Below, piece by piece: positions 38,401 through 44,572 of a DNA stretch of 59,440 nt. The stretch is from an uncultured Collinsella sp. (GTDB taxonomy: Bacteria > Actinomycetota > Coriobacteriia > Coriobacteriales > Coriobacteriaceae), in contig CABQHZ010000001.1 of the NCBI GenBank assembly GCA_902464175.1, positions 1 to 59,440 on the forward strand, written 5' to 3'. The notes under the pieces were generated by a model. It did no database searches and was not told the DNA's origin. It saw only the letters and a program-made list of their open reading frames with translations. How positions within the stretch are numbered: position 1 is the stretch's first letter; every line of letters starts with the position of its first letter. A program made the translations under genes and the position numbers.

Positions 38401-41400
38401 AGATGTCGAGACCTCGACACCGTTCTCTTTCCAACATACGAAGCGATAGCCGGGATTTGCGACAGCCTCGAGCGTGGCGACCGTCCCCTCATAGTGGATA
38501 CCGCCTCCGGTAACGACGCCGCCCACCTCGGGCTGCGCGGTGGCAATTATTTCAATCTTATGGTCGCCATGAGGCTTGGGCTTCTTGTGGTCGTCGATGA
38601 TGTCCTTAATCTCCTTGAGCACCTTGGTGCCCACAGCGGCAACATCCTCGATGTTATCGGCCATACCGATCTCAATCACTGCATCGGCCGCGATGGGGTC
38701 GACGATCTCGCCCAAGCCATACATGGTAGCGAGAACGGCCGCAGCCGTAATCGCGGCGATGAGCGCGGCCTTAAGCGCCGCGAGTGACTCGTCGGGGTCA
38801 GTCGCCTCACGGAAATGTGCGGTGTACTGCACATCCCCCTCGAGCACAAACGTGTAGGACGGACCATCGTCGCCGGTAAAGACAACGTTGCCGAGGGCAT
38901 CGGTCGCGTAGTCAAAAACATAGCCAGGCATTGGCACCGCCACGACCGTTACGCGCGACCCGATACCGTACAGACCGGTAGAGAGGAACTGTCCGAGCGG
39001 CTGCCCGTTCTCATCGACCCCGTCCACACTCAGCACAACGCTCGCCTGCGGAGCGCAGTAGCGCGGAGTGATCTCGATCCTAGCGTCAGTCTTGTCCTCG
39101 GACACAATCGCATCTGCCTTGTCCACCGTATAAGTAAAGTCGAGCTGATCGCTCACGGCATACGCATCATCGCCCTCGCCCAGATACCAGCCCAGGAAGA
39201 GAGCGTTATCCGTGGCGGCGGAAAGCTCAACCGTCTCGCCGGCATTGCGATAGCAGTTTTGCGCGGTAACGCTCAGGTGCGCAAAGTCCTGCGACGAGTC
39301 GGTCGCCTGCGCATCGTTGGCATGCACCGCATAGTCCTTGAGCTTAAAGCGAGCCTCCAGGGACAGGTCCTTATCTGGCGTAAACGTGCAAACCGCTTCC
39401 TTGGAGATGTACTTGCCGGACTCGGTGTCATACCAGCCCTTAAACGTGATGTTGTCATTGAGCATCCCCAAAGCACCGGCATCGAGCGTGACCTCGGCGC
39501 CTGCATCGATCGTCATCGTGCCGGAAACATCGGGAAGCTCAACGCCGTCCATCAGCTTGCGTTCGCCTTTATCGATCGTTTGGGCATAGGAGATCTGGAA
39601 CGATGTCGGCGTGGGTTTCTTAAGCTGTAGCGTGCCCTTGGTCTGGGTTTCAAAATGCGAATAGCCGTCGTCATATACAAGCTTTACGGGCTGTCCGTCC
39701 ATCGACTCATCGAAGACGTCACCGTCGCAGGGAGTCGCCGTAAGGTACTCACCCAGTTCTTCCTTTATGAGCGCCTCGTAGTCCCAAATCGATACCGAAT
39801 GCGGGTAATCGAGCTCGACGCTCATGCCCTCGAGCGAAATGGTGTCCCCCGGCTCATAGGTCATGTTGTTGGGGTCGCATGAGATCTCAACGTTCTCGAG
39901 CACCTTGCCCACCGGGACGGGCAGGCAGCCGTTGCACCTCTCCCAAACAGCCTTGGGCTCTCCCTTGCTGTACTTTGGAATCATCTTTGCGGGGACCATG
40001 ACGGTCATGTTGTATTTGGGGAACGTGTCGGTGTTAATGAGCACCGCATGGTTGCACCCAAAGAACACGGTCTCGAGATTGGTACTGCCAAACGCCTTTT
40101 CCGGCAACTCCTCGATCTTGGAGTTATATGGCAGCGTCAGCCCGCCGCTCAAGTCGGTGCCGTAGAAGCAGGTGTGGCCAAGCGTTTCGACCGTTGTGTT
40201 GCTCTCGAGCCCTGTGGTAGCAAGGTTCGAGCAGAACCTGAACGCGCAAACGCCAATCGATGTAATGGAGGCATTCTTGTCCAGGCCGGTATCGGTCAGA
40301 GCCTTGCAGCCTTCGTAGGCTCTGTCGGGAATCGATGTGAGGCCGACAACCTTGTCGAGCCCCGTGGACACCAGCCCACTGCCGGCAAACGCGGCATAGC
40401 CCATCGAGCCAATGGTAGTAGTCTCGCTGATGTTCAGGCTCGCAAGCGACTTGCAGCCATAGAATGCCTCTTTCCCGATGGTGCCGATGGTCATACCGAA
40501 AAGGCTGATATCGGTGAGATTCGGGCAGTTATAGAAGGCGTGCAATCCGATTTTGGAAATGGAAGTGTTCTCAAAGCGCACTGAACGCAGATTGGTAGAG
40601 TCGGCACAGAGCTGTGCGTCGACTTCATCCACCCCGTAATCGACAATCAAATTCGTTACCATTCGACCGTCGACGGAGTTCTCGCGCGGGCTGTTCTCAT
40701 CGATTTCTACTGTAAGATTTCCGTTTGCGTCGCACGGATACAGATAGTAGTTGGGCATGAGCTTGGCATACTCGTAGGCCGCCTGCTGCAGGTTGCCCTT
40801 GCTGTACGCGACAAGGCGCGTGTAGCCATCGTCGTACACGAGCTGTATAGGTTCTCCGTCCATCGACTCGTCGAAGACATCACCATCGCAGGGGGTCGCC
40901 GTAAGGTATTCGCCGAGTTCGTCCTTTATGAGCGCTTCGTAGTCGCTATCCATCGTCGAATGAGGATATTGAAACGTGACGCTCATGCCCTCGAGCGAAA
41001 TGGTGTCACCCTGCTGATAGGCCATCTTGTCGGGATCGCGCGAGATCTTTATCTTTTGGAGTACCTTACCCACGGGGACGGGCAGGCTGCCATTGCAACT
41101 CTCCCAAACCTCTTTGGGGCGACCGCTTGCGTATTGCGAAACCATCTTGGCAGGGACCATGACAGTCATGTTTTGCTTGGGGAACGTGGTGGAATTAATG
41201 AGTACAACATGGTCGCACCCAAGGTACACGGTTTCGAGCTTAGAGCCATAGAACGCACGGCTCGGCAGTTCCTCGATTTTGGAATAAAGGGGCAGCGTCA
41301 GCCCGCCGCTCATATTGGTCCCGGAAAAACAACCTTCGCGGAGCGTCTTGATCGTCGTATTGTTCTCGAGTCCCGTCGTCGCAAGGCGAGAGCAGTTTTT

Positions 41401-42348
41401 GAACGCATTAACGCCGATTGATGTGATAGATGTGTTCCCTCCCAGACCGGTATCGGTCAGAGCGCTGCAGCCATTATAAGCGTTCTCAGGAATCGAACTG
41501 AGACCAACGACCTTGTCGAGACCCGTAGATCGCAGCCCGCTCCAGGCAAACGCGGCATCGCCCATAGAGCCGATGGTAGCAACGTCATTAATGTTCAGGC
41601 TCGTAAGCGATCCGCACCCAGAAAACGCCTCTGTTCCGATGCCCCCAATGGTCATGCCGGAAAAACTGATATCGGCGAGATTCGAGCAACCAGAAAAGGC
41701 GTGTAGTCCAATTGAAGAAATAGAGCTGTTCTCAAAACGTACCGAGCGCAGACTGGAGGAGTACTCACAAATATATCCGGGGACCCCATCCACTCCGTAA
41801 TCAACGATCAGGTTGGTCACCAATTTACCATCGACAGAGTTCTCATACGGGTCGTTTCCATCGATCTCTACCGTAACGTTTCCGCTTGCATCACACGGAT
41901 ACACATAGCCGTTCGGCATAAGCTTGGCATACTCATAGACCGTTGGGTCCTCATACACGAGGGAATCGACTTCGCTGTCATCGGACGAGGGTTCCGCCGT
42001 AGCAGCCAAGCTCTTTGCAGCATCGGAGTTGGTCGCGGAGCTCGAAAGGTCTTGGGCCAAGCTCGACGTGGAAGTGCTGGTATCCGAGCTGGACGATTCG
42101 TCCTGAGCGTTATTCGTTTGGTCGGAAGTTGTGGATGAGCTGCCCTCGCTCGAAGACGACGCGTTATCGACCGCATCGACATCAGCGTCAGAGCTCGAGT
42201 CGGTCTTTTGGGCCTCGCTCTCGACGGCGACCGCCCCGGCATCATCGGCATAGGCCGCGCGGGGCGCAAGGGGTATCGAGGTCACGACCATCGCAACCGA
42301 AAGATAGACAACCAAAAACCTATAGAGGGCAGCAGTGATCCTGTTCAT
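29491..42348 (-). CDS. Giant sortase-anchored surface protein (4285 residues)
   Basis: The N-terminus has a signal peptide (hydrophobic 10-30, then AAYADD). A Ser/Asp/Thr-rich stretch spans about 40-128. Two tandem BspA-like leucine-rich modules of 385 residues lie at 138-522 and 525-909. A hydrophobic Ala-rich segment occurs near 1187-1215. About 19 InlB-type or bacterial-repeat units with GYxFxGW marks cover about 950-2570. Three large units at about 2577, 3198 and 3686 combine a repeat domain, an Ig-like domain (SYQWF ... GEYFCRITQ) and MBG-like domains. Pro-Asp-Lys-rich linkers, the sorting signal LADTG at 4250-4254, a hydrophobic helix and RRRR end the chain. LAxTG motifs are typical of class E sortases. 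Adhesion to host or mucus is inferred. GGGAAGG five bases before the ATG is the ribosome site. Confidence 0.93.
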   Translation of the reverse strand: MNRITAALYRFLVVYLSVAMVVTSIPLAPRAAYADDAGAVAVESEAQKTDSSSDADVDAVDNASSSSEGSSSTTSDQTNNAQDESSSSDTSTSTSSLAQDLSSSATNSDAAKSLAATAEPSSDDSEVDSLVYEDPTVYEYAKLMPNGYVYPCDASGNVTVEIDGNDPYENSVDGKLVTNLIVDYGVDGVPGYICEYSSSLRSVRFENSSISSIGLHAFSGCSNLADISFSGMTIGGIGTEAFSGCGSLTSLNINDVATIGSMGDAAFAWSGLRSTGLDKVVGLSSIPENAYNGCSALTDTGLGGNTSITSIGVNAFKNCSRLATTGLENNTTIKTLREGCFSGTNMSGGLTLPLYSKIEELPSRAFYGSKLETVYLGCDHVVLINSTTFPKQNMTVMVPAKMVSQYASGRPKEVWESCNGSLPVPVGKVLQKIKISRDPDKMAYQQGDTISLEGMSVTFQYPHSTMDSDYEALIKDELGEYLTATPCDGDVFDESMDGEPIQLVYDDGYTRLVAYSKGNLQQAAYEYAKLMPNYYLYPCDANGNLTVEIDENSPRENSVDGRMVTNLIVDYGVDEVDAQLCADSTNLRSVRFENTSISKIGLHAFYNCPNLTDISLFGMTIGTIGKEAFYGCKSLASLNISETTTIGSMGYAAFAGSGLVSTGLDKVVGLTSIPDRAYEGCKALTDTGLDKNASITSIGVCAFRFCSNLATTGLESNTTVETLGHTCFYGTDLSGGLTLPYNSKIEELPEKAFGSTNLETVFFGCNHAVLINTDTFPKYNMTVMVPAKMIPKYSKGEPKAVWERCNGCLPVPVGKVLENVEISCDPNNMTYEPGDTISLEGMSVELDYPHSVSIWDYEALIKEELGEYLTATPCDGDVFDESMDGQPVKLVYDDGYSHFETQTKGTLQLKKPTPTSFQISYAQTIDKGERKLMDGVELPDVSGTMTIDAGAEVTLDAGALGMLNDNITFKGWYDTESGKYISKEAVCTFTPDKDLSLEARFKLKDYAVHANDAQATDSSQDFAHLSVTAQNCYRNAGETVELSAATDNALFLGWYLGEGDDAYAVSDQLDFTYTVDKADAIVSEDKTDARIEITPRYCAPQASVVLSVDGVDENGQPLGQFLSTGLYGIGSRVTVVAVPMPGYVFDYATDALGNVVFTGDDGPSYTFVLEGDVQYTAHFREATDPDESLAALKAALIAAITAAAVLATMYGLGEIVDPIAADAVIEIGMADNIEDVAAVGTKVLKEIKDIIDDHKKPKPHGDHKIEIIATAQPEVGGVVTGGGIHYEGTVATLEAVANPGYRFVCWKENGVEVSTSPLKTMTITDLTPEVVKMTAVFEKKVEITAVAEADGIQADFSTGCTASPVKQSITRGDQAMVTASEGPDYAFVGWFEDGLEVSPERTYIFKAEVDRHLVARFRKADKTILVNTDPFDSAEVLCDGVPVVDGKVRAKDGDILTFTMRPKVRPDNPEKTYRFVEWRETDAQGITIANKQEVCEYRVNGNARIEAVMDGRDAHTVRAEADPLEGGTVTLKRGETAGMVLEVPEGERVTAEATPSEGYIFDGWYLSNGGSDATSTLVSSDRSYTFEPITDCVVQAKFTRACKVDVVVEPAAAMAGKYMVHGEGYCMKGEPATLSIELTAEASKQFTFKGWYDAKTDLLLGTDPSYLEFYPEDVECTVRAVFEENTYTVTAKAKKTFVERGTVEIEGHPGASSVTCGYGDTVMLKAKANDGYRFDHWKDGSGKEYESAELVVKVTKSDTYTAIFTDSKPEVMVTADSWLGGTVTCNGTVVKPATDKFKLGETLHLTAKARPGYLFWGWYVNGRLKSLKHETTLVAKARGKTGHCVITAAFVPIDTVCVPLADPAEGGTVKASRILADRGAEVALKATPNPGYVFTGWYTADGTFESADAEFTCHQERSHVHVARFMAKSYEVDATAVVDSGTGSLVESSVVGWVEGTGTVEAGHAATLTAHALSGYAFEYWADASGAVVSRDTTYHVAPTSDTALQAVFSAKQYAVDVSCEESMGTVEGAGSYAAGQVATVRAVAAEDTAFVGWFQNGTCVSSKKTYRFTVREDTSLYAVFASGSYVVHTVASPAEGGAVNGFGGYEVGDRATLRAIANTGYSFAGWTDDKGETVSENADYTVKVTGDATYTAIFTPKSYQVVLSASDDGVGTLSGEGSYQFGDTVELNATPMGTKRFVGWYVLDAEGNKSLLSCDAHCWVKLDKDMVEGLEDDALELQAVFADPYEVTVTGEVVAKDKASNRGCRVTGSGCFAVGDQVELTAVAGMGYRFVGWSTDKEGTSIVETATTLDVTATQDITYYAQFESDGQVTITVTGSSIFRGTALLVDGIPAGSRSYDRGDMFMAIAIPWKKYHFSHWVDDAGVTVSYSAFYIGTAKENKQLTAVFYETGCDVQVATYPKDAGFSMVALGTGGSYHSAAIMFTVPHKGWKFKYWVDENGMPVGFTPVINRVVFGNRTFTAVYERASMTVTAVDSRQGGHVEGSSEDESLGYAVTNEVENGESTTLTAVPDAGYVFDGWYARNDDGSLGDEPLSMDAVWTFVPEDNMTVEARFAEAPKYKVTARAVNGSVDPETASVATDGKVTLSATPDEGCYLTRVTVAEEAGEDGSAGNAYDLDISDYQGGAYEVTLSGVSAPQQVTFEFAKAAAPEVLAQPQDASAYEGDPVELSVAAEAGRNVRVHAAVSSGSAADVKLSYQWYRVPADGGKAVPLKGETGETLSIAQLGSDSEGEYFCRITQSYLGTVTKTDTEHATVSIVPREALVFNGRVLPAATAHDEYRADIAGATGGKAPYAYNLDDVEVPEGMQLTLADDGSGALVLSGVPAATGVRRFKIRCTDDHGNKCDAHFALLVKAKEAPLAFEGQTFTYNATAQAPELLGVPEGCEDDVKLTYVGTGDTHYSSDQAPVDAGTYRVVATLDAQGYVGNASCDFTIEKAPVDISIETSDVTYDGARHGAVVAVAGLDASAYSVTYRGIDGTSYGPTALEPCDSGNYRVTVKVTDPNYQGKKSAEFSITKASQVITGTTSYSGVYGGDPIVFNNVAQTPVSFELVDSDDDASPVSIKGRCATVKAAGTARVVAHAKASRNYLAAEDVELSVSVAPAQLLVKVDDAERFEGQKNPEFTSSLVSRCDTSDVKVTYFCSANEKSPAGEYQIDAAVADPNFDVAVDPGTLTVKKKPEHYKVTAKAVNGSVDNALVSVVEGGDATLSATPDEGCYLERVTVVQAGSDATVDLDISDYKGGAYEVTLSDVTASQEVTFEFAKADAPRVVAQPQDVSVHEGDAVALSVAAEAGKNVADHAASSTGCAAEVELSYQWFRMANGKAVALDGETGETLSLADLDDEKAGEYYCRITQRYLGAEKQADSDCASVSVVAWDTLVFNGDLLPAASAHGTYIATIAGAAGGMAPYEYAWDETKLPDGLKLSRIPGGLTLSGIPSKTGVSAFDITCTDARGEATTARFALVVQAKHVILTFTDGDYTFNGAPQTPEVSGAPKVCKGDLRVWYFGTGSTQYSSTEAPTDAGTYRAVATLRSHGYIGAAACQFEIAPAKLKVKIDDAERFEGEANPAFTSSLESAVDTSGVKVEYSCDADEDSPAGEYQIGATVTDPNFDVEVVPGTLTVKKKQEPVNPNPVVPDPDNPDPDQPDPGPKPDPDNPDPDNPEPDNPDKPERFEVTAEAVNGSVDNASVTVDAGGDVTLSATPDEGCYLERVTVTEAGSDKAVDLDISDYEGGAYEVTLSGVTASQEVTFEFVKADAPKMIAQPQDASAHEGDAAVLSVAAEAGKGVLDHASSSTGSAADVELSYQWFHMVGGEAVALEGETGETLLIENLDDDCAGEYFCRVTQRYLGTEAQVESDRAVVSVVPRDALVFNGGLLPVARAHSTYRATISGAAGGEAPYEYTWDDAKLPDGFKLTRTAGGLTLSGTPSKAGVSTFDITCKDAQGKTVTAHFVLVVQTKRVELAFEGGNFVYSGDAQAPKVTGVPKACEGDLRVRYYGTGGTHYSSSEAPTDAGTYRAVATLRSNGYVGAASRKFKIAPTKLKVKVDDVERFEGEMNPAFTSSLKSSADTSRVKVEYSCVADESSPAGEYQIEATVTDPNFDVTVEPGTLTVKKKQEPVDPDPVVPDPDKPDGPDPDKPDPDKPEPDQPDPGKPEPDKPEPDQPDKPDPDNPDKPEPDNPSKPEPEKPGTPDSDQPDSKDPTKPGSSDNSAVDKAKASGTENSGKKESSKTSAQQLADTGDRAPLAVVVAAGAAVLVALGLELLRRRRSDA
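29960..34620 (-). repeat. Three large repeated modules in the adhesin C-terminal part
   Basis: Units beginning near 34620, 32757 and 31293 each start with VTAxAVNGSVD and TPDEGCYL and continue through an Ig-like domain (AQPQD at its start) and an MBG-like domain. The last two are about 1330 bases each and nearly collinear, joined by Pro-Asp repeats. High similarity between them makes unequal recombination likely. Confidence 0.8.
39622..40776 (-). repeat. LRR module, copy 2
   Basis: Residues 525-909 of the adhesin. It begins YEYAKLMPNYYLYPCDANG and ends KGTLQL. BspA-type leucine-rich repeats such as IGLHAFYNCPNLTDI occupy its middle. It matches copy 1 along its whole length. Confidence 0.85.
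40783..41937 (-). repeat. LRR module, copy 1
   Basis: Residues 138-522 of the adhesin. It begins YEYAKLMPNGYVYPCDASG and ends KGNLQQ, with the same order of leucine-rich repeats as copy 2. The period is 387 residues. Confidence 0.85.
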
Positions 42349-42353
42349 AGGAA

Positions 42354-42436
42354 CCTTCCCGCAATTCGCAAAGATACAGAGTCCCAGTGTGGGCCATCAT
42401 TTCACATTACCCTGTATAAGCGACAATGCGGGAAGG
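42354..42436 (-). promoter_or_regulatory. Nested palindrome that would mask the adhesin ribosome-binding site
   Basis: CCTTCCCGCA and TGCGGGAAGG (plus-strand 42354-42363 and 42427-42436) are perfect 10-bp inverted arms. The inner pair ATACAG/CTGTAT lies within. In an mRNA coming from upstream the GGGAAGG ribosome site of the adhesin would be paired and hidden. A transcript starting inside the loop would leave it free. Confidence 0.65.
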
Positions 42437-42474
42437 TAGCGTAAACGGTTTATCTAAGGGCGCAAAAGGTTGGT

Positions 42475-43617
42475 CTAATCGCAGCTCAAATCGCGCAGAG
42501 CCTCAATCGCCATGTTGACTTCCTCGGCCGTGTTGAAGTAACCAAACGAGAACCGAACCACGCCCTGGCGCTCGGTTCCCAACGCACGGTGCATGAGCGG
42601 AGCGCAATGGGCGCCGGGGCGCGTCGCAATCCCCCACCCTTGCATGAGCGCGTCCGAGATCTCGGCAGAGTCGATATCACCCACGTTGAGCGACACGATC
42701 GCAGAGTGCGCCGGCTGGTCAAAGGCACCGTAGAGCTTAATCCCCGGAATCTCGCACACACCGGCAAGGAAGCGATCGGCGAGCGCACGCTCGTGGGCAG
42801 CAATCGCCTCGACCCCACCCTGGGCCTCGATAAAGTCGAGGCCGGCAGAAAGGCCCGCGATGCCGTGGCCGTTGAGCGTGCCCGCCTCAAGGCGCGTGGG
42901 CCACTCAAGCGGCTGCAGCGCATCGAAACTGTGCACGCCCGTGCCGCCCATGGCCCACGGCGCCACGTCAATGCCCTCCGCCACGGCCAGCCCGCCGGTG
43001 CCTTGGGGTCCCATGAGCCCCTTGTGGCCGGTAAAGCACACGACGTCGAGCCCCATGGCCTGCATATCGATATGCGCCGTGCCGGCAGACTGCGAGGCAT
43101 CGACAATTACCAGCGCGCCGGCCGCATGGGCCATGGCGGCCACACGTGCAACGTCGACCGCATTGCCGGTCACATTGGAGGCATGCGTCACCACCACGGC
43201 GCGCGTACCCGGCGTGACCAGCTGCTCGAGCTCGTCATAGTCGAGCACGCCGTTCGCGTCACAGCCCGCATGCTCAACGGTCACACCCTGCTCCACCGCC
43301 AGGCGGTTAAGCGGACGCAGCACGGAGTTGTGCTCGAGCACCGTCGTGACCACACGGTCGCCGGGGCGCACCACGCCATTGATGACGGTGTTGAGCGCCG
43401 CGGTGGAGTTGGGCGTAAAGCACACATGGTCCGCCCTCGGGCAACCTAAAAGGCGCGCGAGCTTGGCACGGCAACCGTGAATCGTACGAGCGGCATCGAG
43501 GGCACCCGACGTGGCGCCGCGCCCGGCATTGCCGAGCGAGCACATCGCCTGCGTCACGGCATCGATGACCGTCTGCGGCTTGTGCATGGTCGTCGCCGCG
43601 TTATCCAGGTAGATCAT
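42475..43617 (-). CDS. Class V aminotransferase, cysteine desulfurase-like (selenium-cluster type)
   Basis: The ATG at 43617 (GGAGG upstream, overlapping the DUF3343 stop as ATGA) gives 380 residues. IYLDNAATTMHKP opens the fold, VLEHNSVLRP and VIVDASQSAG are in the PLP pocket, and CFTGHKGLMGPQGTGG holds the PLP lysine. A C-terminal Cys is in RPGAHCAPLMH. The family removes S or Se from cysteine or selenocysteine. In known selenium-dependent Mo hydroxylase gene clusters a protein of this type accompanies selD, yedF and DUF3343. A role in delivering selenium to a Mo enzyme is therefore likely, but IscS-like sulfur supply is possible. Confidence 0.88.
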   Translation of the reverse strand: MIYLDNAATTMHKPQTVIDAVTQAMCSLGNAGRGATSGALDAARTIHGCRAKLARLLGCPRADHVCFTPNSTAALNTVINGVVRPGDRVVTTVLEHNSVLRPLNRLAVEQGVTVEHAGCDANGVLDYDELEQLVTPGTRAVVVTHASNVTGNAVDVARVAAMAHAAGALVIVDASQSAGTAHIDMQAMGLDVVCFTGHKGLMGPQGTGGLAVAEGIDVAPWAMGGTGVHSFDALQPLEWPTRLEAGTLNGHGIAGLSAGLDFIEAQGGVEAIAAHERALADRFLAGVCEIPGIKLYGAFDQPAHSAIVSLNVGDIDSAEISDALMQGWGIATRPGAHCAPLMHRALGTERQGVVRFSFGYFNTAEEVNMAIEALRDLSCD

Positions 43618-43865
43618 CGCACGACCTCCCACATATCAATCACGGTATAGCCCTCGGTGGGAACGCCCGCCGCGGCGAGTTCGCCGCGCAGCAGCTCCTC
43701 ATCGGCAGGCAACGCCTTCCACGCCAGACCACAGCCGGCAGCGACCTCCCCGGGCACGGGAATCGTTCGCCCGGGAAGGCCGCGCTCGATGCACAGGGAC
43801 TCGCAGCCCATGGCGGCCGCCGTGGTGGGAAACGTGATGACAAGCGCCGGGCGCTTCTCCCTCAT
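43614..43865 (-). CDS. DUF3343 protein (putative Se/S carrier-like)
   Basis: The 83-residue protein from the ATG at 43865 (GGAGTTGCC leader) is a minimal DUF3343 domain: CESLCIERGLPGRTIPVPGE and VAAGCGLAWKA. It lies between yedF and the aminotransferase gene with short or overlapping junctions. The same domain in a longer Cys-tailed form is at 3802-4197. The family is linked with selenium or sulfur transfer by context in many anaerobes. Confidence 0.8.
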   Translation of the reverse strand: MREKRPALVITFPTTAAAMGCESLCIERGLPGRTIPVPGEVAAGCGLAWKALPADEELLRGELAAAGVPTEGYTVIDMWEVVR

Positions 43866-43884
43866 GGCAACTCCAACCAATACG

Positions 43885-44511
43885 CTACGGGCGCACGACG
43901 CGCACGGCCTGCTCCATCTTCTCCACGATCACGTACATGTTGGTGACCTCGCCCACCGCAAGCTGGTCTTTAATGCCATAGTGGTCGAGGCAGGTACCAC
44001 AGGTGAGAATCTCGACACCCTGCTCGGCCAGGCCCTTCAGGTCGTCGAGCACCGGCGAGCCCTCAACGGTGAGCTTGGCGCCGCCGTTGTAGAACAGCAT
44101 GGTCGCGGGCAGCTCCTCCTGCTGCGTCACGGCAAAGATAAACGCTTTCATGAGCTTGTGGCCCAGCTCGTCGTCGCCACGGCCCATGCAGTCGGTGTAG
44201 ACGGAAATGACGAGCCTGCCCTTGCCGGCGCTGGCATCACAGAAGGCAGCGCCATCCTGCTCGGGATCGGCCATGGCAATGGCGCCAGAGGTCGCCACGG
44301 TCACGTGCCACTCGGCGTCAGAAACCTTCTTGACCGAGGCCGTGCAGCCTTTCTCCTGCGCCATCTTGGAGATGTTCTTGACGGCGGTCTCGTTGTCGAC
44401 CGAGGTCACGACGGCGCCCTCGCCATCGAGCTGCTTCAGAGCTTTGAGCGTCTTGACGACGGGCAGCGGGCAGGCATCGCCCATGGCATTGACTTCAATC
44501 TTGGTAGACAT
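43885..44511 (-). CDS. yedF: Selenium metabolism protein YedF
   Basis: The 208-residue protein starts with a TusA/SirA-like domain (GDACPLPVVKTLKAL, with the carrier Cys14 in CPLP). A DsrE-like C-terminal domain follows (LVISVYTDCMGRGDDELG, then VEILTCGTCLDHYG). This two-domain form is the selenium-associated YedF class found with SelD. AAAGGA lies six bases before the ATG at 44511. It is 62 bases downstream of selD and 20 bases upstream of DUF3343. Confidence 0.92.
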   Translation of the reverse strand: MSTKIEVNAMGDACPLPVVKTLKALKQLDGEGAVVTSVDNETAVKNISKMAQEKGCTASVKKVSDAEWHVTVATSGAIAMADPEQDGAAFCDASAGKGRLVISVYTDCMGRGDDELGHKLMKAFIFAVTQQEELPATMLFYNGGAKLTVEGSPVLDDLKGLAEQGVEILTCGTCLDHYGIKDQLAVGEVTNMYVIVEKMEQAVRVVRP

Positions 44512-44572
44512 AGCAAATTCCTTTCGAAAGAGCCGTTCTAGAGAACGGCAAACAGTTACATAAACGTGCGGG

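Noticed and set aside
29491..42348. Adhesin as a non-ribosomal peptide synthetase or other giant enzyme
   Set aside because: Domains are LRR, InlB-like repeats, Ig and MBG modules with a signal peptide and sorting signal; no catalytic motifs are seen.
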